In this document: one piece after another, positions 1-7,190 of the stretch
Layout of the letters: every line of letters begins with the position of its first letter
Numbering within the stretch: the stretch's first letter is position 1
Source of the DNA: Saprospiraceae bacterium
GTDB lineage: Bacteria > Bacteroidota > Bacteroidia > Chitinophagales > Saprospiraceae
NCBI GenBank assembly: GCA_016787375.1
Contig: JAEUUM010000330.1
Location: forward strand, 1 to 13,065
Direction: 5' to 3'
DNA length: 13,065 bases
Translations under genes and position numbers: made by a program
The notes under the pieces: generated by a model
What the model saw: only the letters and a program-made list of their open reading frames with translations
Databases searched by the model: none
Told to the model about the DNA's origin: nothing

Positions 1-2352
1 GCCTGCCAGGTAATTCCAGCTGCCGCCTCTCAGTGTTGAGTCTATGGAATTGAAAGACAATTCTCCTCTTGAACGAGAGGCGAATATTGGTTCGTTATTT
101 TGGATAATACTATCTTTTTCAAATTGTATTCCACCGAATAAAACAGCATCGTTGTTTGCATTTTTTATTTGAGTGGGGATCACCAATTGTCGGGTACTAT
201 TCATTTCAACCAGATTGTACCGATCAGCCAAAGTTTCTGTTTCACTGAGTGGAATGGCGTCCACATTGATTCTGTGCAATAATCCACTTGGTGAAAAATA
301 AATGGTTTTGATCCCGGTTAATTCTTTTTCAAGCGGTTTCCAAATGAGATCATACAATGATTTTTTGGGCGCTTCTATAGCAATTACACCTCTATCAGCT
401 AGTGTGTATAATGAATTGACGTAATCTGATTTGCGGTCGGACTTGGTGTTGAGTAAAGAATCCAGATATTTTTCTTCGAAAAGTGGAATAAAGTGTGGTT
501 GGTTATTCTCCGGTAGTAGTAGCATGGCTCCATACACCGCATCACCAGACCGATTATTCTGATAATTTAAAAAATGAACAAATTCAATTGCAGCAGTACC
601 CGGTTGCAGAGCTTTTTGCACCATTTGCCATTTTATTGGCTGAAATGCTTCTACGTAACTTGAAATTTTTCGAGTGAGTTCTTTTTCTAACAGATCGGCT
701 TTTTCTTCCAATTCACGAGTTTGCTGATTGTCTGAAATATTATTTGAATAATCCCGGTACAATTGTCGCCTAACCCCTTTCAGTTGTTCAAACAATGATG
801 CAAATTCAGGATTTTGACTTGACGTTTGAATAAGGTGACTTGCTGCAGATAATAGGAATCCCTTTTCAAAGAGACCTTGATTGTATGAAACAGAAGGTAA
901 GGTACCCAAATCCTGTTTCTTTAAATTTCTATAAAATATGATGGTATTTATATAACTAAGTCTTTTAGAATAGGCCATTCGGCAGGTTTCCAGAACCTTT
1001 TCACTTTGGTAGGCTGAATAGGTTCTGAGTTGGTCTCGAACTTCACTACAGGCCATATTAAATGACCTTTCAGCCTCAGAGCTTTTGCCAAGACGTTCCT
1101 GCAATTCGGCAAGCATAAACAGATTGGATATATAATTCCCCCGCATTCGTTTTGAAACTTTTATCAACATTTGGTTAGCTTCCAAGGCGTAAGCTTCTGC
1201 TTTAGAAAGTTCATTCTTTTCAATTGAAACCATTGCTAAACCCATCAAAGGGACAATCAATTTTGTATCTGAATTCCCCTCCACCCTTTCGAAGATAGAT
1301 ATGGATTCTTTGTAAAGAGAATCTGCATCGGAGTATCTACCTGATATTCGATATAAACCTGCCAGTGAGCTTAATTCATCAGCAATTTTTGGATGTGTCC
1401 TACCTACCATTTCCTGAAAAATTTGAAGACGAAGCTTGCACAGTTCTGTTGCTTTTTCAAGTTTTCCAAGGGCTTGATAGCCAATGATTAAATTGCCCAG
1501 ACAATTCCGGTAAAAGTCATTGTGTGTGTCCTGCAGTTTGTTTTCGAGAATTTCCCTGGCCTCCTCCAGCATAGGGACACCTTTGTCATATCCACCCCAA
1601 CCATTAGTAATAGTAGCCAAATTTATCAAAGAGCCCACATATTGCATACTTACTTTGCCTTCTAAATTCAAGTATAATGCAAGCGCTTTGCGATAATATT
1701 CTTCTGCAGATGCATCATCTCCCAAAAAATGGTAAACATTCCCTAAAGAATTGAGACTGGCAGCATATTCTGTGCTGTTAGATGAAAAGATGGCGTCGCT
1801 TATTTTAGCTGATTCTTGACGAATCAAAATCTCTTTTTCAAAATACCCCATTAATTCGTACAAATGTCCAAGGTTGCCTAAAATATTCAACCTGATAGGG
1901 TTTATTTTACCCAGTAGAAGGGTTGCGATAGAGTCAGCTTCCAGATAAAGAGAATTCGCTTCCTGATACTTTGCCTTAATCCTGCAGATATCTGCCAGGT
2001 TACTTGCGGTTTTGACGTAATCCAGATTCATTTTTCCTGAAACCCTCTTGCGAATCTGGATTGACTGACGATACCATGTCTCTGCCTCATTGGGCTTTTC
2101 CATAAAGTAATTGATACGGCCTGTATTGAAAGCCACGCTGGCAAAAGCCGGGGATTCCTTCCCAAAGATGGTTGTCACAATCTGCATGGCTGCCTGATTT
2201 GCCTCCATTGCCTTTTCAAATTCTTTCTGTTCAGTCCATTTCCGTGACACCTGAATCAGGCTGTCAACCTGCTTGGTAGCAAGGGAGTCCACATTTTGGG
2301 CTTGAACATTGGTTAATATTAATCCCATTAAAAATAGAAATCTGTATTTCAT
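1..2352 (-). CDS. Exported TPR-repeat protein with CHAT (caspase-like) domain, C-terminus cut off by window edge
   Basis: The frame is open from ATG at 2352 to base 1 (784 codons) and continues beyond the window. Residues 1-19 form a short signal peptide (MKYRFLFLMGLILTNVQA, then QN), so the protein is exported. Residues about 50-430 are tandem helical repeats of about 42 residues of the kinesin-light-chain TPR type, for example the segments around SLNSLGNVYHFLGDDASAEE and SLAGLYRISGRYSDADSLY. A helical linker follows (about 430-590). From about residue 590 the sequence matches the start of a CHAT domain: PGTAAIEFVHF, then FSPSGLLHRINVDAIPL near 690, then the RGGSWNYLAG stretch at the edge. 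CHAT domains are caspase/gingipain-like and use a His-Cys dyad; that part is not in the window, so activity cannot be judged. Such TPR-CHAT proteins are common and mostly uncharacterised in Bacteroidota. The family assignment is fairly secure; substrate and role are unknown. Confidence 0.85.
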   Translation of the reverse strand, partial: MKYRFLFLMGLILTNVQAQNVDSLATKQVDSLIQVSRKWTEQKEFEKAMEANQAAMQIVTTIFGKESPAFASVAFNTGRINYFMEKPNEAETWYRQSIQIRKRVSGKMNLDYVKTASNLADICRIKAKYQEANSLYLEADSIATLLLGKINPIRLNILGNLGHLYELMGYFEKEILIRQESAKISDAIFSSNSTEYAASLNSLGNVYHFLGDDASAEEYYRKALALYLNLEGKVSMQYVGSLINLATITNGWGGYDKGVPMLEEAREILENKLQDTHNDFYRNCLGNLIIGYQALGKLEKATELCKLRLQIFQEMVGRTHPKIADELSSLAGLYRISGRYSDADSLYKESISIFERVEGNSDTKLIVPLMGLAMVSIEKNELSKAEAYALEANQMLIKVSKRMRGNYISNLFMLAELQERLGKSSEAERSFNMACSEVRDQLRTYSAYQSEKVLETCRMAYSKRLSYINTIIFYRNLKKQDLGTLPSVSYNQGLFEKGFLLSAASHLIQTSSQNPEFASLFEQLKGVRRQLYRDYSNNISDNQQTRELEEKADLLEKELTRKISSYVEAFQPIKWQMVQKALQPGTAAIEFVHFLNYQNNRSGDAVYGAMLLLPENNQPHFIPLFEEKYLDSLLNTKSDRKSDYVNSLYTLADRGVIAIEAPKKSLYDLIWKPLEKELTGIKTIYFSPSGLLHRINVDAIPLSETETLADRYNLVEMNSTRQLVIPTQIKNANNDAVLFGGIQFEKDSIIQNNEPIFASRSRGELSFNSIDSTLRGGSWNYLAG

Positions 2353-2372
2353 AATTTGGGAAATTGGCTAAG

Positions 2373-2401
2373 TAAAAATAAACTTTTTTTCGATTAACAA
2401 A
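2373..2401 (-). promoter_or_regulatory. Candidate promoter of the TPR-CHAT gene
   Basis: Read on the minus strand, TTTG (2401-2398) is followed after 17 bases by TATTTTTA (2380-2373). This is one mismatch from the Bacteroidota -7 consensus TAnnTTTG with its TTG -33 element. It would give a leader of roughly 15-20 bases before the ATG at 2352. The match is plausible in AT-rich DNA but not decisive. Confidence 0.4.
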
Positions 2402-2612
2402 GGGACTAAAGTGAAAAAGTAAAGACTTAATATTCTTAGTCCTGTGCCAATTTATTGTTTCAATAATTCGCCTAGAAGATATACCATCATAAATAATGAC
2501 GAAGCTACAAGGTGTATATTTATGCCGAACGGCAATGTTAGTAATTATAAGCAAGCCGACCGAAACAATCTAAGCAATTGAAATATGTTTACCAACGCGA
2601 ATTATATGCAAA

Positions 2613-2651
2613 TAAAAAAGGGGCTTCAAACAGTATTGCTTGAAACCCCTT
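2613..2651 (-). terminator. Intrinsic terminator behind the CAT-anticodon tRNA
   Basis: Bases 2618-2632 pair with 2637-2651 in a 15-bp stem (one G-T wobble next to the GGGG/CCCC block and one farther up) around a 4-base loop. On the minus strand the stem is followed by a T-rich tract (TTTTTTATTT). It starts about 10 bases downstream of the tRNA 3' end, the usual place for a tRNA terminator, and it separates the tRNA from the TPR-CHAT gene. Confidence 0.85.
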
Positions 2652-2661
2652 TGTTTATGGG

Positions 2662-2736
2662 TGGGCCCACCAGGACTTGAACCTGGGACCCCCTGATTAT
2701 GAGTCAGGTGCTACTAACCAACTGAGCTATAGGCCC
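2662..2736 (-). tRNA. tRNA with CAT anticodon (Met or lysidine-type Ile2), one extra base in the D arm
   Basis: The minus strand folds as a complete tRNA. The 7-bp acceptor stem is GGGCCTA with TGGGCCC (one T-G pair), the anticodon stem is CCTGA/TCAGG around the loop CTCATAA (anticodon CAT), the variable loop has 5 bases, and the T arm is CCAGG-TTCAAGT-CCTGG, followed by discriminator A. CCA is not encoded (the genome reads CCC), so it would be added after transcription. The D arm reads GCTC-AGTTGGTTAG-TAGC where the usual form is GCTC-AGTTGGTTA-GAGC. There is one extra base and only three clean D-stem pairs, giving 75 instead of 74 nucleotides. A CAT anticodon fits elongator Met or the TilS-modified Ile2; the sequence alone does not decide. 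The long D loop argues against a conventional initiator tRNA. Confidence 0.9.
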
Positions 2737-2777
2737 CACATTTTACAAATGTTTTAAATCCTTTGTAAAAACGAACG

Positions 2778-2808
2778 CAAATTTACATCTTTGTTTGACT
2801 TTTTTCAA
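2778..2808 (-). promoter_or_regulatory. Candidate promoter of the tRNA gene
   Basis: On the minus strand a TTG (2808-2806) stands 20 bases before TAAATTTG (2785-2778), an exact match to the Bacteroidota -7 consensus TAnnTTTG. Transcription would begin near 2772 and give a 5' leader of about 35 bases before the tRNA at 2736. The element lies directly upstream of the divergent HAD gene, which argues against starting that gene at the in-frame TTG at 2791. Confidence 0.6.
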
Positions 2809-2835
2809 CTAATTTGGAAAAGTTTAAAAGATTTT

Positions 2836-3471
2836 ATGATTCGCAATATACTTTTTGATTTTGGAAATGTACTGATAGATATAGATATCCCGGCTACTGA
2901 ACGTGCTTTTCGGACTATAAAAGGTTTAAATGAAGCTGCATTTGATGCCCTAACAAATAAGTACAATTGGTTCAACAATTACGAATGCGGTGAAATGGAA
3001 GAGGAATCTTTTGTAAACGCTATTCAACGTTGTTATAAACCTGTACCTGAAGGCAATGAAATCATAAAAGCAATAAATGCAATGCTAATTGGTATGCCTT
3101 ATTCCAGAATGGAGGAACTTACAAAGCTAAGAAAGACTTACAATTTGTATATGCTTAGCAACACCAATCAGACGCATCTTAGATGGGTACATCAACACCT
3201 AAAAAGAACACACAATGTGGTGGATTTTGAAGAGAGATTTTTTAATAAGGTATTCTATTCGCATTTGATTGGTTATCGAAAACCTAGCCTGGATGCATTT
3301 AAATACATCATAAAAGATGTGGCAATTAAACCGGAAGAAACGCTTTTTATTGATGATATTGTTGACAATACCCTGGCAGCTGCTGAACTTGGCTTTAAAG
3401 TTTATCATCATGACCCCAATGTTGAAATATTTGAAGTATTGCCTATATTGTTAAAATCTTTCAACTCATGA
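2836..3471 (+). CDS. HAD-superfamily hydrolase, subfamily IA (YihX-like sugar-phosphatase type)
   Basis: This is a 211-residue HAD hydrolase, a normal length for subfamily IA, probably cytosolic and acting on a small phosphorylated metabolite. Motif I is ILFDFGNVL with the nucleophile Asp8. Motif II is MLSNTN (Ser108). Motif III is the Lys in GYRKPSLDAF (Lys149). Motif IV is LFIDDIVDN (Asp173, Asp174). The alpha-helical cap lies between about residues 17 and 90. In motif I the usual second Asp (DxD) is Gly (DFG), as in the DxGNV form of YihX-type enzymes, so this is not a degenerate site by itself. I chose ATG at 2836 because the conserved hydrophobic strand begins there. An in-frame TTG at 2791 would add 15 residues with no family match and would overlap the tRNA promoter. 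The stop overlaps the recX start as ATGA, suggesting translational coupling. The substrate is unknown. Confidence 0.88.
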   Translation: MIRNILFDFGNVLIDIDIPATERAFRTIKGLNEAAFDALTNKYNWFNNYECGEMEEESFVNAIQRCYKPVPEGNEIIKAINAMLIGMPYSRMEELTKLRKTYNLYMLSNTNQTHLRWVHQHLKRTHNVVDFEERFFNKVFYSHLIGYRKPSLDAFKYIIKDVAIKPEETLFIDDIVDNTLAAAELGFKVYHHDPNVEIFEVLPILLKSFNS

Positions 3472-3929
3472 AAAATTTTAAACAAACAATTACTCCGATG
3501 ATGGCTATTGTCAAATTGCGGAAGTATTGTGATTATCAAGAACGATGCCATCAGGAGGTAAGAAATAAACTTCTCGAGCTTGGTGTATATGGTATGGATC
3601 TAGAGGAAGTTATAATTCAACTGATTCAGGAGGGACATCTTAATGAGGAGCGATATGCAAAGTCGTTTGTAAGGGGTAAATTCCGGATTAAAAGATGGGG
3701 TAGAATCAGGCTTTTGCATGAACTAAAAAGGAAAAATATTTCAAGCTATTGTATTCAGTCCGGGCTTGAGGAAATCGATGAAGAGGACTATCACCAAGCC
3801 ATTCTTTATAATATCGAAAAGGCTCGTTCTGCAGGTCATGTTTCAGATTTTGATATCGTCCAGTACACCACCCGAAAAGGGTTTGAGGCTGAGTTGGTGA
3901 AATCGGTTCTCAAAAAAAATTCAAAGTAG
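3468..3929 (+). CDS. recX: Regulatory protein RecX
   Basis: The 153-residue protein has the usual size and all-helical layout of RecX: three three-helix bundles rich in basic and acidic residues. Family-like stretches are LIQEGHLNEERYAKSFVRGK (about residues 52-71), the basic turn KRWGRIRLLHELKRKNI, and the closing repeat DIVQYTTRKGFEAELVKSVL. RecX binds RecA filaments and limits their growth or strand-exchange activity, so it tunes recombination and the SOS response. In many bacteria recX lies next to recA. Here recA is not in the window, and recX instead follows the HAD gene with a 4-base ATGA overlap, so its expression probably depends on that gene's transcript. An internal Met pair at residues 11-12 is a possible alternative start, but the coupling supports the upstream ATG. 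Confidence 0.88.
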   Translation: MKNFKQTITPMMAIVKLRKYCDYQERCHQEVRNKLLELGVYGMDLEEVIIQLIQEGHLNEERYAKSFVRGKFRIKRWGRIRLLHELKRKNISSYCIQSGLEEIDEEDYHQAILYNIEKARSAGHVSDFDIVQYTTRKGFEAELVKSVLKKNSK

Positions 3930-3974
3930 CATTAACTAAATTAATCAACGTGTTAATTAGCCCCTAATCTGAAA

Positions 3975-5513
3975 ATGAAGAACAAATCATCTCGAAACAA
4001 TTTCTTCTCCAGGCTTGAAATTACTATTGAACATAAGTTGCAACACCTGGGCTTACTTACGGGATTTGTGTTGACCTGCATAGTTGGGCCTTTACTCATC
4101 GTCGCTGATTACATTTTTCTACCTTCTAATTACACGGATATTTACCTCCAATTAGTTGGAATTGCCAATACTTTTCTGGCCATTATTATTGGCATTTTAC
4201 TTACTACCTATTCAGTAGTATTTGTAGTGATGCAGCTAGCCTCATCACAATTTTCACCAAGAATCTTGAGGTATTTTCTATACAATGACCTGAAAACCCA
4301 GCAATTTATTGGACTTTTCATCGGAACAATTGGATTGATTATTCTGCCACAGGTAATTGTGGCATTTACCGGCGACAAAGATTTCATCATCACCATTTCG
4401 GTTACAATTTTGTTTGCCTTTTATTGTCTTTTGATCGGCTTTCCAAAAATGATCACTTATTTGAGTGACAACATGAATGTAACCACAATCACCAATCGTA
4501 TTAAATATGAAGTGGTAACCGAAATAAATGACTTGTATCAGGACAACTGGAATCCAGGAGATCAACTGATGTTTACCAGAACAGGAGGTAAAAAATCGCA
4601 TAAAAGTGTAACGGTTGTTTCGGAGCATGAAAGCGGCTACCTGGAAAGTGTCGACCATGAGGAACTAATAAAACTTTATAATGAGATCAGGATTAAAAAT
4701 CCGGAGCTCACATTTGAAGGTTTATATGTTATGCCGATAGTCGGATCCTTCATTCTAAAAGATACAACCGTACTGCTGAAAATAATTCTCAACGAAGAGC
4801 TAATAGATGAGATGGCGAACAAATTAAAAGCTGAATTTAATTGGCTTGTTGAAAAATCATTCAAGATTAACCGGTACAGAAGTTACACTCAGGACATTAA
4901 TTTTGGTGTTCGGAAACTTGTGGACATTGCAATAAAAGCAATATCACCGGCAGTTAATGACCCAACTACTTGCCTCAATTGCATTGATCAGCTTGGTGAG
5001 ATCATAAGGGTTTTAAGTATCAAAAAATTTCCTTCAACCAAATCTTCAGCCCTATACCATCAAAATATTCATATCAATGAATTCAACTTTGATGAATTTC
5101 TAGATTTTTGTTTCGATCAAATCCATCAATGGGGTAAATATGATCCGATAGTAGTTAAAAGGCTGATATTAACCATCAAACATGTTCTGCCATACGTCCA
5201 AAATCCATATCACCTGATGAGAATGCTCAGGCAAATTGAGGATATGGAACTCAACAGAATTTATGTGGTGCTTGGCGAGACTAGGCTGACAAAAGAACAA
5301 ATACGAAAGGTGCTTGCTGAAGCAGACCATTTTTACCAAACAGCCATTGAACAAATAGACCAACTCGAAAAATTAGGAGTACTTCATCTATATGAAAATC
5401 CTGGGGCAAGCGTTCAAGATTTACCTTCATTGATGACCAGTGAAGAACTAACTGTGGTAAACTACCTGCGAGAATTTAAATCCAGGCATGAAAAAGCAAC
5501 AGATATTTGTTGA
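3975..5513 (+). CDS. DUF2254 integral membrane protein
   Basis: The 512-residue protein has about four membrane segments in its N-terminal third (about residues 27-49, 60-86, 110-131 and 137-158) and a long soluble C-terminal part, most likely cytoplasmic. Two family hallmarks of DUF2254 are present: the segment MQLASSQFSPRILRYFLYND at the end of the second membrane helix (residues 86-105), and the block FGVRKLVDIAIKAISPAVND followed by PTTCLNCIDQLG near residues 313-340. The family is widespread, and I know of no established biochemical function. The ATG at 3975 is 45 bp after recX on the same strand, so it may be a third member of that transcript. It ends 4 bp before the nadB stop on the other strand. 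Confidence 0.85.
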   Translation: MKNKSSRNNFFSRLEITIEHKLQHLGLLTGFVLTCIVGPLLIVADYIFLPSNYTDIYLQLVGIANTFLAIIIGILLTTYSVVFVVMQLASSQFSPRILRYFLYNDLKTQQFIGLFIGTIGLIILPQVIVAFTGDKDFIITISVTILFAFYCLLIGFPKMITYLSDNMNVTTITNRIKYEVVTEINDLYQDNWNPGDQLMFTRTGGKKSHKSVTVVSEHESGYLESVDHEELIKLYNEIRIKNPELTFEGLYVMPIVGSFILKDTTVLLKIILNEELIDEMANKLKAEFNWLVEKSFKINRYRSYTQDINFGVRKLVDIAIKAISPAVNDPTTCLNCIDQLGEIIRVLSIKKFPSTKSSALYHQNIHINEFNFDEFLDFCFDQIHQWGKYDPIVVKRLILTIKHVLPYVQNPYHLMRMLRQIEDMELNRIYVVLGETRLTKEQIRKVLAEADHFYQTAIEQIDQLEKLGVLHLYENPGASVQDLPSLMTSEELTVVNYLREFKSRHEKATDIC

Positions 5514-5517
5514 TCAT

Positions 5518-7119
5518 TTACAAAATCGTCGTCTCAATAAATGTATGCTTATCCGGATAATCGGTTGTAAAATGCAAACCCCGGCTCTCTTTTCTGGAAA
5601 ATGCCGACCTCGTAATCAGATAACCTATCGTGATAAGATTTCTTAATTCGCAGAGTTGTGGCGAAATACTGGTTTTGTGATACAGATCTTCAGTTTCCTT
5701 GTACAAAATATAAAGTCTGTCAAGAGCTCTCTGCAACCTAACATCAGAGCGCACAATTCCGACATAACTGCTCATGATCTCTTTCAGCTCTTTGAGACTT
5801 TGGGTAATCAGGACCATTTCTTTGGGATCAGTGGTGCCTTCAGTATCCCAATCCGGAAAACCTTCTGCAAAAATAATTTCGTTGATGTTGTCTTTCACGT
5901 CCAGAAAAATCCTGTGCGCAAAAACCATGGCCTCAAGTAGTGAATTTGATGCAAGCCTGTTCGCGCCATGCAAACCAGTCGAGGTACATTCTCCGCATGC
6001 ATAAAGATTTGTAATGGAAGATCTGCCCATCTCATCTGTCTTGATTCCGCCACACATATAGTGACAGGCAGGCACGACCGGTATCATTTGGTTCATCGGG
6101 TCAATGCCAATGCTAAGGCATTTGTTGTAAATGGTTGGAAAATGTTCTAAAAATTTCTCTTTGTCTAAATGTCTGCAATCCAGGAACATATAATCTTCAC
6201 CATTCAGTTTCATTTCATTATCAATAGCACGAGCTACAATATCTCTTGGTGCCAGTGAAAGACGTTCGTCATATTTTTGCATAAATTCTGTTCCGTCTTT
6301 GTGCTTGAGTATGGCACCAAACCCGCGCACAGCCTCCGATACTAAAAACGAAGGGTTTTCTCCCGCAGGATTGTAAAGTGATGTTGGGTGAAATTGCACA
6401 AATTCCATATTCTCTACCCTGCCTTTTGCTCTGTAAACCATGGCAATCCCGTCACCGGTAGCAATCTTCGGATTGGTGGTGCTTTTATAAACTTGGCCGC
6501 AGCCACCTGTTGCAATGATGGTTTTTCGAGCCAGTATCGTTTCAAATTTCGATAAAATTTTATCGAAAACATAGGCACCATAGCAATTGATACCCGGGGT
6601 TACACGGGTGATGTTGTGGCCCAAATGATGTTGTGTTATGATATCAAGCGCAAAATAATGTTCATGGATAACTATGTTTGGAAGACTCTTGGTTTCTTCC
6701 AGCAAAGCACGTTGTATTTCCCAACCGGTTAAATCTTTATAATGAAGGATGCGGTTTTCGGAATGTCCTCCTTCTCTTCCGAGATCATAATTGTGCTCCT
6801 TGTTTTGGTCAAACCGGGTGCCCCAGTCAATGATTTCTTTGACTCTGTCAGGTCCTTCGTTTACGACAATGGACGCAATTTTTTCATCTACAAGACCATC
6901 TCCGGCATCAAGTGTGTCATCAATATGTTTATTAAATGAATCTTTTTCTTTGTTCCAAACGGCTGCAACACCTCCTTGGGCATATCGGGTATTGCTTTCA
7001 TCATCTTCAGTCTTGGTCAGCACAGTAATTTGCAGATCAGGGCGGTCTTTAGCGATTTTTATAGCAAAGGTCATTCCGGCTATTCCGCCTCCGATTACTA
7101 AAATATCTGTTTTTATCAC
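5518..7119 (-). CDS. nadB: L-aspartate oxidase (NadB)
   Basis: This FAD enzyme oxidises L-aspartate to iminoaspartate, the first step of bacterial de novo NAD synthesis; NadA then makes quinolinate. The 533 residues match the usual length. The N-terminal dinucleotide-binding motif is VIGGGIAGM (8-16). Further family blocks are NTRYAQGGVAA (43-53), GREGGHSENRILH (114-126, with Glu121), MEFVQFHPTSLY (238-249, His244), APRDIVARA (290-298, Arg292), PACHYMCGGI (350-359, His353) and YACGECTSTGLHGANRLASN (373-392). Glu121, His244, Arg292 and His353 fall where the Escherichia coli enzyme has its catalytic residues. Succinate dehydrogenase and fumarate reductase are homologous, but the ECTSTGLHGANRLASNSLLE run is typical of NadB. 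The start is GTG at 7119, the only one placing the FAD motif at the usual distance from the N-terminus. nadA and nadC are not in the window. Confidence 0.96.
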   Translation of the reverse strand: MIKTDILVIGGGIAGMTFAIKIAKDRPDLQITVLTKTEDDESNTRYAQGGVAAVWNKEKDSFNKHIDDTLDAGDGLVDEKIASIVVNEGPDRVKEIIDWGTRFDQNKEHNYDLGREGGHSENRILHYKDLTGWEIQRALLEETKSLPNIVIHEHYFALDIITQHHLGHNITRVTPGINCYGAYVFDKILSKFETILARKTIIATGGCGQVYKSTTNPKIATGDGIAMVYRAKGRVENMEFVQFHPTSLYNPAGENPSFLVSEAVRGFGAILKHKDGTEFMQKYDERLSLAPRDIVARAIDNEMKLNGEDYMFLDCRHLDKEKFLEHFPTIYNKCLSIGIDPMNQMIPVVPACHYMCGGIKTDEMGRSSITNLYACGECTSTGLHGANRLASNSLLEAMVFAHRIFLDVKDNINEIIFAEGFPDWDTEGTTDPKEMVLITQSLKELKEIMSSYVGIVRSDVRLQRALDRLYILYKETEDLYHKTSISPQLCELRNLITIGYLITRSAFSRKESRGLHFTTDYPDKHTFIETTIL

Positions 7120-7120
7120 G

Positions 7121-7149
7121 TTGTATTTATTAGTATTAAGGTATTTTTG
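7121..7149 (+). promoter_or_regulatory. Candidate promoter of the glycosyltransferase gene
   Basis: TTG at 7121-7123 is followed after 18 bases by TATTTTTG at 7142-7149, an exact match to the Bacteroidota -7 consensus TAnnTTTG. Transcription would start near 7155, about 35 bases before the ATG at 7191. Its -7 box is one base from the oppositely oriented nadB box. Confidence 0.6.
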
Positions 7150-7150
7150 G

Positions 7151-7183
7151 CAAATTTAATTTATTTCTGACGTAAGAACTCAA
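7151..7183 (-). promoter_or_regulatory. Candidate promoter of nadB
   Basis: On the minus strand TTG (7183-7181) is followed after 22 bases by TAAATTTG (7158-7151), an exact TAnnTTTG box. Transcription would start near 7145, leaving about 25 bases before the GTG start at 7119. The spacing is at the long end of the usual range. I see no additional operator or riboswitch in the short leader. Confidence 0.55.
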
Positions 7184-7190
7184 AAACAGT

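Noticed and set aside
2264..2554. 96-codon minus-strand open frame overlapping the start of the TPR-CHAT gene
   Set aside because: It runs in another frame of the TPR-CHAT start region, has no recognisable domain or signal, and its composition looks like chance AT-rich coding.
2353..2612. Intergenic stretch upstream of the TPR-CHAT gene, including the inverted repeat TGCCG-AA-CGGCA at 2523-2534
   Set aside because: The arms are 5 bases with a 2-base centre, too short for a hairpin and found once. Apart from the promoter near 2373-2401 I see no gene, riboswitch or repeat here.
2662..2736. tRNA as an integration site for a mobile element
   Set aside because: I looked for a second copy of the tRNA 3' end and for an integrase or phage genes nearby and found none. 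Genes on both sides look like ordinary chromosomal genes.
3933..3960. Imperfect inverted repeat (TAATTAA-type arms) between recX and the DUF2254 gene
   Set aside because: The arms are AT-only apart from one CA/TG step and contain bulges, and no T tract follows. It is too weak to call a terminator or operator.
5514..5517. Shared terminator between the convergent DUF2254 and nadB genes
   Set aside because: Only 4 bp separate the stops and no stem with a T tract is visible on either strand around them.
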